A stretch of DNA of 64,000 nucleotides from Emticicia sp040253585 (GTDB taxonomy: Bacteria; Bacteroidota; Bacteroidia; Cytophagales; Spirosomataceae): assembly GCF_040253585.1 (NCBI RefSeq), contig NZ_JBELAU010000010.1, positions 1-64,000 on the forward strand, written 5' to 3'. Below are positions 26,355 through 34,729 of this stretch, one piece after another. The notes under the pieces are model-generated. The model saw nothing but the letters and a program-made list of their open reading frames with translations. It did no database searches and was not told the DNA's origin. The position numbers were made by a program, and so were the translations under genes. Numbering within the stretch: position 1 is the first letter of the stretch; each line of letters opens with the position of its first letter.

Positions 26355-26388
26355 ATATGCCGCAATTTTGATTGTGGCATATTTTTTT
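26355..26388 (+). terminator. Terminator of the nuclease/TIR operon
   Basis: A 12-bp stem (ATATGCCGCAAT / ATTGTGGCATAT with one G-T pair), TTTG loop, then seven T. Confidence 0.9.
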
Positions 26389-26400
26389 AAAGACAATATT

Positions 26401-26901
26401 ATGTACGTAGATTTCAATAAAATTCCGCAAGATGCCCGCATTTGGGTATATCAAGCCAATCGTCAGTTGACTGCTGATGAGATAAATACGGTTGAGAATT
26501 ATCTCAAACCAGCCGTTAATCAATGGGCTGCTCATGGAGCGGCTTTGTTGGCCTCGGCTAAGGTGCTGCATAATCGTTTTGTGATTATTGCTCTCGACCA
26601 AAACATGAATGCCGCCAGTGGTTGCTCGATAGATGCCTCTACTCGTTGGTTTAAAGAGCTTGGCGATGCCCTAAACATAGATTTTTTCGACCGTTCACAG
26701 GCATATCTTGATGGAAACGAAATAAAAACTTTCTCGGTTTTTCAATACAAAAAAGCCGTTGAAAGCGGTCTTGTTTCTCCCGAAACTATTATCTTCAACA
26801 ACACTACTTTATCAACTTTGGGTGATTTAAACAGCAAATGGCAAGTGAAAGCCATTGATGCCCCGACATTGAAAAGATTTTTTGTTAATACAGTGGCTTA
26901 A
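26401..26901 (+). CDS. Conserved protein of unknown function upstream of msrC-like gene
   Basis: A 166-residue soluble protein. From memory, relatives in Bacteroidota databases are often labelled 'ABC transporter ATPase', but no Walker motif or ABC signature is present, so that name is not supported. A notable stretch is NRFVIIALDQNMNAASGCSIDASTRWF near the middle, which includes a conserved-looking CSID. An in-frame non-ATG start at 26368 lies inside the preceding terminator, so ATG at 26401 is chosen. The gene precedes the free methionine sulfoxide reductase gene by 38 bases on the same strand. Confidence 0.75.
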   Translation: MYVDFNKIPQDARIWVYQANRQLTADEINTVENYLKPAVNQWAAHGAALLASAKVLHNRFVIIALDQNMNAASGCSIDASTRWFKELGDALNIDFFDRSQAYLDGNEIKTFSVFQYKKAVESGLVSPETIIFNNTTLSTLGDLNSKWQVKAIDAPTLKRFFVNTVA

Positions 26902-26910
26902 TCTTACTTT

Positions 26911-26938
26911 GGACGATGTAGGAACATCGCCCCACAAA
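26911..26938 (+). other. Hairpin plus TCGCCCCACAAA leader motif
   Basis: CGATGT-AGGA-ACATCG forms a 6-bp hairpin; TCGCCCCACAAA (26927-26938) follows and the start codon begins two bases later. The same 12-mer follows the hemC leader hairpin. Confidence 0.45.
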
Positions 26939-26939
26939 T

Positions 26940-27431
26940 ATGGCTGAAACATTATATATTCCAGAAAATGCTTCCCGCAAAGAGGTTTACGATAGTATTA
27001 TTCCCCAAGTAGAGGGACTTCTGAGTGGCGAAACCGACCAAACGGCTAACTTGGCTAATTTTGCTGCTGCTCTAAGAGAAGCTTTTGGATTCTTTTGGGT
27101 TGGATTTTATCTCAAAAAAGAAAATCAATTAGTTTTGGGGCCATTTCAGGGCCCGATTGCTTGTACTCGCATCAATTTTGATAAAGGTGTTTGTGGTCAT
27201 TGTTATCGCACAAAAGAAACCGTTATTGTGCCAAATGTCGAAGAGTTTCCTGGGCATATTGCTTGTAGTTCGGCCTCAAAATCTGAAATTGTAGTGCCAG
27301 TTTTTGATAAAAATGGCAATGTTTCAATGGTTTTGGATGTTGATAGCGATAAATTAGATGATTTTTCGGAAGTTGACAAAGAAGGTTTAGAAGCTTTGGT
27401 AAGAATTTTAGAGAAGACTTTTATCGCTTAA
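26940..27431 (+). CDS. msrC: Free methionine-(R)-sulfoxide reductase (GAF domain)
   Basis: A 163-residue GAF-fold enzyme that reduces free Met-(R)-sulfoxide, using thioredoxin for recycling. The family signature is nearly complete: GPFQGPIACTRI with Cys75, KGVCG with Cys85, and FPGHIACSSASKSEIVVP with Cys109, corresponding to the three redox cysteines of the E. coli enzyme. An additional Cys88 is present in GHCY. It is followed after two bases by the siroheme dehydrogenase gene, so both are probably on one transcript. Confidence 0.92.
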   Translation: MAETLYIPENASRKEVYDSIIPQVEGLLSGETDQTANLANFAAALREAFGFFWVGFYLKKENQLVLGPFQGPIACTRINFDKGVCGHCYRTKETVIVPNVEEFPGHIACSSASKSEIVVPVFDKNGNVSMVLDVDSDKLDDFSEVDKEGLEALVRILEKTFIA

Positions 27432-27433
27432 AA

Positions 27434-28000
27434 ATGAATACATTATTTCCAGTATTTCTGAAACTTGAAGAATTGAATACGCTTGTCGTGGGTGGAGGAA
27501 ATGTGGGTTTAGAAAAACTCGAAGCTATTTTTAGAAATTCTCCAAAAGCGACAGTCACGCTCGTTGCTCCCGAAATTCGTGAGGAAATCAAGGCATTGGT
27601 GCCACATCATAACCTTACGTTGATTCAGGAAAAATACGATATTTCGCACCTTGATGGAATGGACATCGTTACGGCAGGAACAGACAGCAAAGAAGTAAAC
27701 CGACAAGTACGAGACGATTGTAAAGCCAAACGAATATTGGTAAATATTGCAGATACGCCCGATTTATGCGATTTTTATTTGAGTTCGGTAGTGGTGAAAG
27801 AAGATTTGAAAATTGCTATTTCTACCAACGGAAAATCACCGACCTTTGCGAAGCGTTTCCGAGAGATTTTAGAAGAAATCATTCCCGAAAACTTGCAAGA
27901 AACATTGAATAATTTGCAAGCAATCAGAAATAAACTCAAAGGTGATTTTCAGAGCAAAGTACAGAAACTGAACGAAATTACGAAGGTTATGCAGGAGTAG
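27434..28000 (+). CDS. Precorrin-2 dehydrogenase / siroheme synthase N-domain
   Basis: A 188-residue Met8/CysG-N-type protein that oxidises precorrin-2 to sirohydrochlorin and may insert iron, making siroheme for sulfite/nitrite reductase. The NAD-binding loop is VVGGGNVGLEK; the strand end VTAGTDSKEVN and the active-site region VNIADTPDLCDFYLSSVV are family hallmarks. The methyltransferase domain of full CysG is absent. It works downstream of HemC chemistry, whose gene lies at 2.7 kb. A heptad tract begins at its stop codon. Confidence 0.9.
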   Translation: MNTLFPVFLKLEELNTLVVGGGNVGLEKLEAIFRNSPKATVTLVAPEIREEIKALVPHHNLTLIQEKYDISHLDGMDIVTAGTDSKEVNRQVRDDCKAKRILVNIADTPDLCDFYLSSVVVKEDLKIAISTNGKSPTFAKRFREILEEIIPENLQETLNNLQAIRNKLKGDFQSKVQKLNEITKVMQE

Positions 28001-28025
28001 TCCACGGTCGATGGTCAATAGTCCT
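27998..28025 (+). repeat. Heptad tract (NRGTCNA family) beginning at a stop codon
   Basis: TAGTCCA, CGGTCGA, TGGTCAA, TAGTCCT in perfect 7-base phase. The first three bases are the stop codon of the siroheme gene. Confidence 0.7.
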
Positions 28026-28046
28026 TAGCTTTATCCTAAAAAAATA

Positions 28047-28092
28047 TGCCACACCTTTTGTCTGTGATGACAAGGTGTGGCACATTTTTTAA
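28047..28092. terminator. Bidirectional terminator siroheme gene / ABC exporter
   Basis: TGCCACACCTT and AAGGTGTGGCA pair around a small loop; A-runs lie on one side and TTTTTT on the other, between converging genes. Confidence 0.88.
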
Positions 28093-28106
28093 TAGTGATT
28101 TTACAT

Positions 28107-29873
28107 TTAAGCAGCTACCAATTTATTCTTGCGTTCGCCAATTTGCTGACGCCACATAGCATAATAAAGCCCTTTTTCAACCAAAAGTTCTTCGTGTTTA
28201 CCCACTTCAATGATTTTCCCTTGTTCTAAAACAAAGATTTTATCGGCGTGCATTACGGTGCTTAGTCGGTGAGCAATCATTACTGTTATGTAGTCGCCTT
28301 GGGCGGTTACGTCTTTTACCGTGTTTGTGATTTCTTCTTCGGTCAATGAATCTAAGGCCGAAGTAGCTTCATCAAAAACAAAAATCTTCGGATTTCTCAA
28401 CAACGCTCTCGCAATTGACAAACGCTGTTTTTCTCCACCCGAAATCTTGATTCCACCTTCACCGATGACGGTATCAACGCCATTATCGGCTCTTGCCAAA
28501 AGATTCTGACATGATGCCTTCTGCAAAGCGTCCATGATTTCTTCATCGGTCGCACGAGGTTGGGCAAATAATAAGTTTTCTTTGATTGTTCCCGAAAATA
28601 ATTGTGTGTCTTGTGTTACAAAACCAATTTGCGAGCGTAATTCTTCAATATTGATTTCGTCAGAGGGTAGTCCATTATAAAATACTTTTCCTTCCGATGG
28701 ATTATAAAGCCCAACCAAGAGTTTTACCAAAGTAGTTTTTCCCGAACCCGATGGCCCAACAAATGCTACGGTTTGACCTTTCTTTACTTCAAAACTCACA
28801 TCTTCTAAGGCTTTTCCTGCGGCAGTTAGGTGTTTGAAACTCACATCTTCAAAACGAAGGTTTTCAACCATTCCGAGTTTAGTCGGAAACTCTGGTGTTA
28901 CTTCAATTGGATTATTGAGTAATTTCTCAAAATTATTGAGCGAGGCTTCGGCCTCACGGTAAGCAATAATTACATTGCCCATTTCTTGCATTGGTCCAAA
29001 TACAAAAAATGAACAAAATTGTAGCGTAAGTAATTGACCAACAGTCATTTGGTCTTTGAAAATCAATAATAATAAGAGGAATAAAATTGCCTGACGCAAG
29101 AAGTTTACGAAAGTCCCCTGAATAAAACCAATACTACGAATACTACGAACTTTCTTGAGTTCGAGTTGCAGAATCTTGAAAGTGTTGAGATTTAAACGTT
29201 TGATTTCTTGGTCGGTTAACCCTAAACTTTTTATTAACTCGATGTTTCGGAGCGATTCGGTGGTTGTTCCTGCCAGTGCCGTCGTTTCTTTTGTAATTGT
29301 CTGCTGAATCTTCTTGATTTTTCGGCTCAAAACTCTCGTCAAAGCTGCTAATGCTGCTGCTCCACCTAAATACACAAAAAACAACCACGGGCTAATGCCG
29401 AAATGGAAGATATACACATTTAGCACAATAATACCAATCAACGACGTAAAACCAACATTCACAAAAAGTGTGATAAATTTCTCAGTGTCAGTGCGTACTT
29501 TCTGCAAAACCGAAAGCGTTTCGCCACTACGTTGGTCTTCAAATTGTTGGTAGGGTAGTTTGAGCGTATGTTTCAAGCCATCAGTAAAGATAGATGCTCC
29601 AAATTTCTGAATCACCATATTCATTACATAGTCTTGAAGCGTTTTGGCAATTCTACTGACCATCGCCACACCCACAACGGCACCGAGCATCAGCAAAACT
29701 CCAACGGTATAGTCTGATTGCGTGAAAGTTTTTGCTTTTCCTGCATACTCATCTACGATTTTTCCGAAAATGAGCGGGTCGAGCAATGAAAAGGTTTGAT
29801 TAATGGCTGCTAAAACTAAAGCCAGCACTACCTGCCAACGGTAGCGGCCTAAGTATTGTAATAGTAATTTCAT
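28107..29873 (-). CDS. ABC exporter, fused permease and ATPase (MsbA-like)
   Basis: A 588-residue half-transporter that works as a dimer in the inner membrane. Six transmembrane helices occupy about residues 1-310. The nucleotide-binding domain has Walker A GPSGSGKTT, Q-loop GFVTQDTQL, signature ISGGEKQRLSIA, Walker B IFVFDEATSALD and H-loop IAHRLST. The substrate is unknown; lipid, peptide or drug export are the usual roles. It is a single gene with its own terminator. Eleven bases between its start and the next upstream features show no recognisable Shine-Dalgarno site, as elsewhere. Confidence 0.92.
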   Translation of the reverse strand: MKLLLQYLGRYRWQVVLALVLAAINQTFSLLDPLIFGKIVDEYAGKAKTFTQSDYTVGVLLMLGAVVGVAMVSRIAKTLQDYVMNMVIQKFGASIFTDGLKHTLKLPYQQFEDQRSGETLSVLQKVRTDTEKFITLFVNVGFTSLIGIIVLNVYIFHFGISPWLFFVYLGGAAALAALTRVLSRKIKKIQQTITKETTALAGTTTESLRNIELIKSLGLTDQEIKRLNLNTFKILQLELKKVRSIRSIGFIQGTFVNFLRQAILFLLLLLIFKDQMTVGQLLTLQFCSFFVFGPMQEMGNVIIAYREAEASLNNFEKLLNNPIEVTPEFPTKLGMVENLRFEDVSFKHLTAAGKALEDVSFEVKKGQTVAFVGPSGSGKTTLVKLLVGLYNPSEGKVFYNGLPSDEINIEELRSQIGFVTQDTQLFSGTIKENLLFAQPRATDEEIMDALQKASCQNLLARADNGVDTVIGEGGIKISGGEKQRLSIARALLRNPKIFVFDEATSALDSLTEEEITNTVKDVTAQGDYITVMIAHRLSTVMHADKIFVLEQGKIIEVGKHEELLVEKGLYYAMWRQQIGERKNKLVAA

Positions 29874-29977
29874 AAGATAGAAGTAAAGAAAGACGAAAAG
29901 TTCTGGTTTGTACTAAACTTTAACAAAGCCTATCGGTAAATAATTCCGCAAGAAGATTCAAAGGGAAAGCTATAAAA

Positions 29978-30018
29978 TTAAAAAAGGTAAAATCTGAATG
30001 AATCAAATTTTACCTTTT
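29978..30018 (-). terminator. Terminator of tRNA-Gln
   Basis: AAAAGGTAAAAT pairs with ATTTTACCTTTT. On the minus strand the stem is followed by a run of T. Confidence 0.85.
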
Positions 30019-30025
30019 AAGGTTG

Positions 30026-30096
30026 TTGACCTACCAGGATTCGAACCTAGAAAGACGGTACCAAAAACCGTAGTGTTACCATTACACCATAGGTCA
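30026..30096 (-). tRNA. tRNA-Gln (TTG)
   Basis: The minus strand folds into a full cloverleaf of 71 bases. The acceptor stem is TGACCTA/TAGGTCA, the anticodon stem ACGGT/ACCGT encloses loop TTTTGGT with anticodon TTG at its centre, and the T-arm has GGTTCGAATCC. The discriminator is A and the 3' CCA is not encoded. A terminator follows eight bases later. Confidence 0.95.
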
Positions 30097-30172
30097 GTCC
30101 TGAATTATGATGCAAAATTAATATTTTTGATTTTATAACGCAAGTCTCAAACCAAAAATATTTTTATTTTTT

Positions 30173-31444
30173 TTATTGAGCTTGTGCAGCACGGCGTAAT
30201 TCTTCCAAAATCACTTCCTTCATTAAGAGCTTACGCTTTTGAGTTTGGATATTAGATTGCGTGATTTTATCTAAATCTGGCCCTTGCGAAACGCCCTCGT
30301 TGCTTTCAATCAAAATCTTCAATTCGCCTCTTGCACGAATCACGATATTTTCCATTTCCCGGAACTTCGTCAAGATTTGTTGTTTTTCGCTCAAGTAGTT
30401 GTAATTAGGCAATTTTCGAGTAACCACTTTCATCAAGTAGCTCAATTCAAAAATCTTATCACAAGCTGCTCTGAAACGCTCTGCAACGTTGCGTACTGCC
30501 AAGTGCGAAGGTACTTTGATGTTTTTCCAGTCGTTGAGCATCACTTTCGCACGCTCGGTTGCTGCAAAAATATCTTTCGATTCTGCCAAGCTTTCGGCTT
30601 CTTCCATCATTTTTTGTTGAGCTTCTACACGAGGGTCAACACGTACTTTGATTTGGATCCCTTTCGCAGCACAATATTTTTCGTAATATAATGTAGTGAG
30701 TTTCTTGAATCTACGGAACTCATATTTCAATCTTTTCGGTGGTACATCGCCCACATTACGCCATTCTGATTGTAGGCGTTTTAATTCGGCGAATGAAAGC
30801 TCCCAGTTACCCATTCTGAATAACATCTCGGCACCACGAACAAGCTCGGCATATTTTTCCATACGCTCGCCAATGATACGATTTTGTTCCTCATAGAAAG
30901 CCTTTCTACGTTGATAGAAATCATCTAAAACTTCTTTGAAAGTTTGTTCGATTGATTCCTGATAAGGCTTATCAACTGGACCAGTTCTTATCCAGCGAGT
31001 TTTAATGTCTTGGAGTTGCTCCGCAACTATATTCCAATCAACCTCTTCTTTAGCTACCTTAGCTTCTTCAATAAGAGCTTCTTTGATAGCCAAGTTATTG
31101 GCTTGATTGCCCACAATTAGACTACGCAGAAATTCCTCTTGCTCATCGAGTGTTTTGAGCAATGGAATAAAGTCGCCGATGCCGTCGAAATTCAGCAAGC
31201 GTTTGCGGAGTTGTGTGAGTTTTGTCAAGAAAGAACCCTTATTTTGGGCCTCGGTAATCTCAGATTCCAATTGAGTAACCTTATTTACCGCAATTTGGTA
31301 ACGGTTAATGAAATACTGGAAAGCCTCTTCTTCTGTGCGTTTAACTTCTCCGATTTGTCGGTCGGGCATATCTAAATACCCTTTCAAGAATACCTTACCG
31401 TCTTTTATGTAAGCATATTCGTTTTCTAATGTTACGCCGTTCAT
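30173..31444 (-). CDS. DUF349 repeat protein
   Basis: A 423-residue, highly charged helical protein containing several DUF349 repeats (for example DIKTRWIRTGPVDKPYQ, LQSEWRNVGDVPPKR and LNDWKNIKVPSHLAVRN), a repeat with a conserved W near its start. The protein is common in Bacteroidota and its role is not known to me; DUF349 proteins have been linked to nucleic-acid or stress processes in other phyla. It has no signal peptide. Single gene; the tRNA-Gln gene lies downstream on the same strand. Confidence 0.85.
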   Translation of the reverse strand: MNGVTLENEYAYIKDGKVFLKGYLDMPDRQIGEVKRTEEEAFQYFINRYQIAVNKVTQLESEITEAQNKGSFLTKLTQLRKRLLNFDGIGDFIPLLKTLDEQEEFLRSLIVGNQANNLAIKEALIEEAKVAKEEVDWNIVAEQLQDIKTRWIRTGPVDKPYQESIEQTFKEVLDDFYQRRKAFYEEQNRIIGERMEKYAELVRGAEMLFRMGNWELSFAELKRLQSEWRNVGDVPPKRLKYEFRRFKKLTTLYYEKYCAAKGIQIKVRVDPRVEAQQKMMEEAESLAESKDIFAATERAKVMLNDWKNIKVPSHLAVRNVAERFRAACDKIFELSYLMKVVTRKLPNYNYLSEKQQILTKFREMENIVIRARGELKILIESNEGVSQGPDLDKITQSNIQTQKRKLLMKEVILEELRRAAQAQ

Positions 31445-31657
31445 AATAATAAATCACATGGCTTGTGAGTCAGGGATGGTGGTTTGTTTGGGTAAAATTC
31501 GCAGTTTTTTTGTATAATACAAACAGCTTTAGCGATATTTGCGTAAAAATTTATTAAATGTAGTAAAAAATACCTGATTTAATAGATTTTGATGTGAAAT
31601 TATTAAAAAATTAACATTAATTTTTGTTTTCAGACCTAATTACAGATTTATTCAACC

Positions 31658-33322
31658 ATGAGCGAACAAATTATCTTTTCGATGGAGCGAGTGAGTAAAA
31701 TCATTCCACCCAATCGTCAAATCTTAAAAAATATTTACCTTTCGTTCTTCTACGGAGCCAAAATTGGGGTTTTGGGTTTGAATGGCTCAGGTAAATCTAC
31801 GCTTCTCCGAGTGATTGCAGGCATCGACAAAAACATCAATGGTGATGTGGTTTTCTCGCCAGGTTATACCGTTGGTATGCTTGAGCAAGAGCCAAAGCTT
31901 GACCCAACAAAAACGGTTCGTCAGATTGTGGAGGAAGGTGTGCAGGAAATCGTAGATTTATTGAAAGAATTCGACGAAATTAATGAAGCATTCGGCGACC
32001 CCGATGCTGATTTTGATAAACTTTTGGCTCGCCAAGGTGAAGTACAAGAGAAACTCGACAACTTTGATGCGTGGGAATTAGATACTCGTTTGGAGCGTGC
32101 AATGGACGCTTTGCGTTGTCCGCCAGAAGATGCCTTGGTTGAGAACCTTTCGGGGGGAGAAAAACGTCGAGTGGCACTTTGCCGTTTGCTTTTGAAACAA
32201 CCCGATGTATTATTACTCGATGAGCCTACTAACCACCTCGATGCCGAGTCGGTGCTTTGGTTGGAAGAACACCTCCGTCAATACAAAGGAACGGTCATTG
32301 CCGTTACCCACGACCGTTATTTCTTAGATAATGTGGCGGGCTGGATTTTGGAATTAGACAGAGGCGAGGGGATTCCGTGGAAAGGAAATTACTCTTCGTG
32401 GTTGGAGCAAAAACAAAATCGCTTAGAAAAAGAAGAGAAGTCAGAGTCGAAACGTCAGAAAACTTTACAACGAGAATTGGAGTGGGTGAAAATGGCTCCG
32501 AAGGCACGTCAGGCAAAATCTAAGGCTCGTTTGGCAGCATACGACCGCATGGTGAGCGAAGACGTGAAAGAAAGAGAAGATAAACTCGAACTTTTCATTC
32601 CACCAGGGCCACGTTTGGGTAATAAAGTAATTGAAGCATCGGGCGTGAAAATGGGCTTTGGCGATAAATTATTGTACGAAGACCTTAATTTTAGTTTACC
32701 ACAAAATGGTATCGTTGGAATAATCGGGCCAAATGGTGCGGGTAAAACAACTTTATTCAAATTGATTACAGGCCAACTTCAGCCATTAGCAGGTACGTTT
32801 GAAGTAGGTGAAACCGTAAAACTTTCATACGTTGACCAAGAGCATAATCAACTCGACCCTAATAAATCAGTTTATGAATTGATTTCGGGGGGAAATGATT
32901 GGGTAATGCTCGGAAATAAGCAAGTCAACGCCCGTGGATATGTGAGCCGTTTCAATTTCCAAGGTTCTGACCAAGAGAAAAAAGTTGGTACACTTTCGGG
33001 CGGTGAGCGTAACCGTGTGCATTTGGCTATGATGCTCAAAGAAGGCGGTAACTTATTGCTTTTAGATGAGCCTACCAATGATTTGGACGTAAACACACTC
33101 CGTGCCTTAGAAGAAGGTCTCGAAAACTTTGCGGGTTGTGCGGTAGTTATTTCCCACGACCGTTGGTTCTTAGATAGAATTGCTACGCATATTTTGGCTT
33201 TTGAAGGAGACTCTCAAGTATATTGGTTTGAAGGGAACTTCTCAGAATACGAAGAAAACCGCAAAAAACGTTTGGGAACTGATGTGACGCCTAAGCGTAT
33301 TAAGTATAGAAAATTGCAGTAA
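31658..33322 (+). CDS. ettA: Energy-dependent translational throttle protein (ABC-F ATPase)
   Basis: A 554-residue soluble protein with two ABC ATPase domains and no membrane part. First domain: Walker A GLNGSGKST, signature ENLSGGEKRRVAL, Walker B LLLDEPTNHLD. Second: GPNGAGKTTL, GTLSGGERNRVHL, LLLDEPTNDLD. The linker between them is the highly charged EttA-type stretch, including the ARM-like KMAPKARQAKSKARL. It acts at the ribosomal E-site and slows translation at low energy. Length and motif order match EttA, not the antibiotic-resistance ABC-F proteins. Confidence 0.95.
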   Translation: MSEQIIFSMERVSKIIPPNRQILKNIYLSFFYGAKIGVLGLNGSGKSTLLRVIAGIDKNINGDVVFSPGYTVGMLEQEPKLDPTKTVRQIVEEGVQEIVDLLKEFDEINEAFGDPDADFDKLLARQGEVQEKLDNFDAWELDTRLERAMDALRCPPEDALVENLSGGEKRRVALCRLLLKQPDVLLLDEPTNHLDAESVLWLEEHLRQYKGTVIAVTHDRYFLDNVAGWILELDRGEGIPWKGNYSSWLEQKQNRLEKEEKSESKRQKTLQRELEWVKMAPKARQAKSKARLAAYDRMVSEDVKEREDKLELFIPPGPRLGNKVIEASGVKMGFGDKLLYEDLNFSLPQNGIVGIIGPNGAGKTTLFKLITGQLQPLAGTFEVGETVKLSYVDQEHNQLDPNKSVYELISGGNDWVMLGNKQVNARGYVSRFNFQGSDQEKKVGTLSGGERNRVHLAMMLKEGGNLLLLDEPTNDLDVNTLRALEEGLENFAGCAVVISHDRWFLDRIATHILAFEGDSQVYWFEGNFSEYEENRKKRLGTDVTPKRIKYRKLQ

Positions 33323-33336
33323 TTTTTGGTAAAGTT

Positions 33337-33382
33337 AGGAATGGCATACCTCGCAATTGTTTGTACGGTATGCTATTCTTGT
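33337..33382 (+). terminator. Terminator-like hairpin after ettA
   Basis: GAATGGCATACC pairs with GGTATGCTATTC with one G-T pair and is followed by TTGTTT. Confidence 0.6.
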
Positions 33383-33434
33383 TTACATTGTGATAAGTAA
33401 AGATTTGCTTTCTTTTATTTTAAAGTTTTATCAT

Positions 33435-33442
33435 TAACTTTG
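33435..33442 (+). promoter_or_regulatory. Possible -7 box (TAACTTTG) for toxin-antitoxin operon
   Basis: Matches TAnnTTTG 18 bases before the ATG at 33461; no -33 box at the normal distance. It argues against the in-frame non-ATG start at 33440. Confidence 0.4.
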
Positions 33443-33460
33443 AATAAAATCTTTCAAAAA

Positions 33461-33676
33461 ATGACTTCAATTCATTTAGATACAAATTCTGATAAATACG
33501 TTATTTCAATTGATAAAAAAGCCTTAGATAAAACTTGGCTGATTAAATTAGTTGAAAAACTACGAGTAGAAGAGTTGGCTCAACAATTCGATTTTGATGA
33601 AGAAATTGAAGAGTTAGGTGAGCAAATTAAATCAGATTGGTGGAAAAAAAACAAACACCGATTTATCAATGAGTAG
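33461..33676 (+). CDS. Antitoxin-like partner of PIN toxin
   Basis: A 71-residue acidic protein (MTSIHLDTNSDKYVISIDKK...) encoded immediately before the PIN-domain gene, with which its last eight bases overlap. The gene order small acidic protein then PIN toxin is typical of type II toxin-antitoxin pairs. I do not recognise a known DNA-binding fold. The C-terminal half is helical and very acidic (DFDEEIEELGEQIKSDWW), a type that could wrap the toxin. ATG 33461 is preferred to an upstream TTG. Confidence 0.7.
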   Translation: MTSIHLDTNSDKYVISIDKKALDKTWLIKLVEKLRVEELAQQFDFDEEIEELGEQIKSDWWKKNKHRFINE

Positions 33677-34082
33677 TAAGGTTGTAGTTATTGATACGAA
33701 TGTTGTGTTTAAGGCACTTCGTTTGAAATATTCTTTTATCAGAGAGATTCTGAACCAAGAAGAAATTACCTTTTATGTACCTAAATTTTTGATTGTTGAA
33801 GTTTTCAAGCATAAAGAAAAAATTTTGAAAAATAATCAACAGTTAGAAGATGAATTCTATGAATATCTCAATCTCCTTTTAAATCGGATTACTTTCATTA
33901 ATGAAGATTTTGTTTCGATTGGTAGTTACCTCGAAGCATACCGATTGTGCAAAGAAATTGATGAAAAAGATGTCCCCTTCGTGGCACTAACTATCGAACT
34001 TGATTGCGAACTTTGGACATTTGATACGCCAATAATAAACGGCTTAACTGCATTAGGATTTACCAAATTCTTTGAGTTTTAA
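33669..34082 (+). CDS. PIN-domain ribonuclease toxin (VapC-like)
   Basis: A 137-residue PIN-domain protein with all four acidic residues in place: Asp9 in IDTN, Glu44 in IVEVF, Asp101 in EKDVPF and Asp119 in WTFDTP. PIN toxins are metal-dependent ribonucleases that cut tRNA or other RNA when the antitoxin is lost. Translation is coupled to the antitoxin by an 8-bp overlap. An upstream in-frame start at 33618 would overlap the antitoxin by 59 bases and add 17 unlikely residues. Followed by a bidirectional terminator. Confidence 0.85.
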   Translation: MSSKVVVIDTNVVFKALRLKYSFIREILNQEEITFYVPKFLIVEVFKHKEKILKNNQQLEDEFYEYLNLLLNRITFINEDFVSIGSYLEAYRLCKEIDEKDVPFVALTIELDCELWTFDTPIINGLTALGFTKFFEF

Positions 34083-34113
34083 CTGAGGCATATCTTTTAG
34101 GTATGCCTCAGTT
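34081..34113. terminator. Bidirectional terminator after the PIN toxin
   Basis: AACTGAGGCATA pairs with TATGCCTCAGTT around a nine-base loop, between convergent genes; its first bases are part of the PIN stop codon. Confidence 0.85.
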
Positions 34114-34119
34114 ATTTTA

Positions 34120-34623
34120 TTACTTCCTCGCTTCTCTAATTGCACTTTCAAAGTGCTGAGTTATTTCTTTCACCACATTTTCATCTTTTGTTGCGAGCGT
34201 AAATGATGTATGGTTATCTTTATCATCATCTTTTACATTAAATGAGCCACCGATATTATTATCTTTTCCGAAGCCTAAATCTACTTTTACACGGTCGGCG
34301 GGTACATCCAATACCAATTCATAATTACCATTTTTTTCTTTTTTGTAACTTACTTTTCGTACGTCTTTTAAAGACCAACTGATATTAAAACCCATCGAAA
34401 AATCTTTGTCTTTGGCACTAATGTCCATCAACATTTTGTTTCCTGCAAACGAAAAAACAGGCTTAGATTTATTTCCGTTTACGTTCAATTGTTTGTCATC
34501 GTCATTAATAACGAGTTTGTTTAAGTGGGTTGTGAGCCAATCGGTATTAGATTTTAGGGTAGATTGGGCAAAAATAAATGTCGAACAGCCAATCAGACTG
34601 AGTGTTAAAAGAAGCTTTTTCAT
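34120..34623 (-). CDS. Secreted protein of unknown function
   Basis: A 167-residue protein with a signal peptide (MKKLLLTLSLIGCSTFIFAQ). The mature part is rich in Asp and Lys, with beta-strand-like alternation (VSYKKEKNGNYELVLDV, GGSFNVKDDDKDNHTSFTLA). It could be a small periplasmic beta-sandwich protein. I do not recognise a family. It is divergent from the M28 peptidase gene with about 100 bases between them, so the two may share a control region. Confidence 0.7.
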   Translation of the reverse strand: MKKLLLTLSLIGCSTFIFAQSTLKSNTDWLTTHLNKLVINDDDKQLNVNGNKSKPVFSFAGNKMLMDISAKDKDFSMGFNISWSLKDVRKVSYKKEKNGNYELVLDVPADRVKVDLGFGKDNNIGGSFNVKDDDKDNHTSFTLATKDENVVKEITQHFESAIREARK

Positions 34624-34729
34624 AGTTTTTATAATTTTGTTTGATAAGTAGATGCAAAAAATGACAATGTGGTTGCGTAGCTTTAAGCAAGAAACTTTAC
34701 TTTTGATAAAAAAACAGAAATTACACTTT

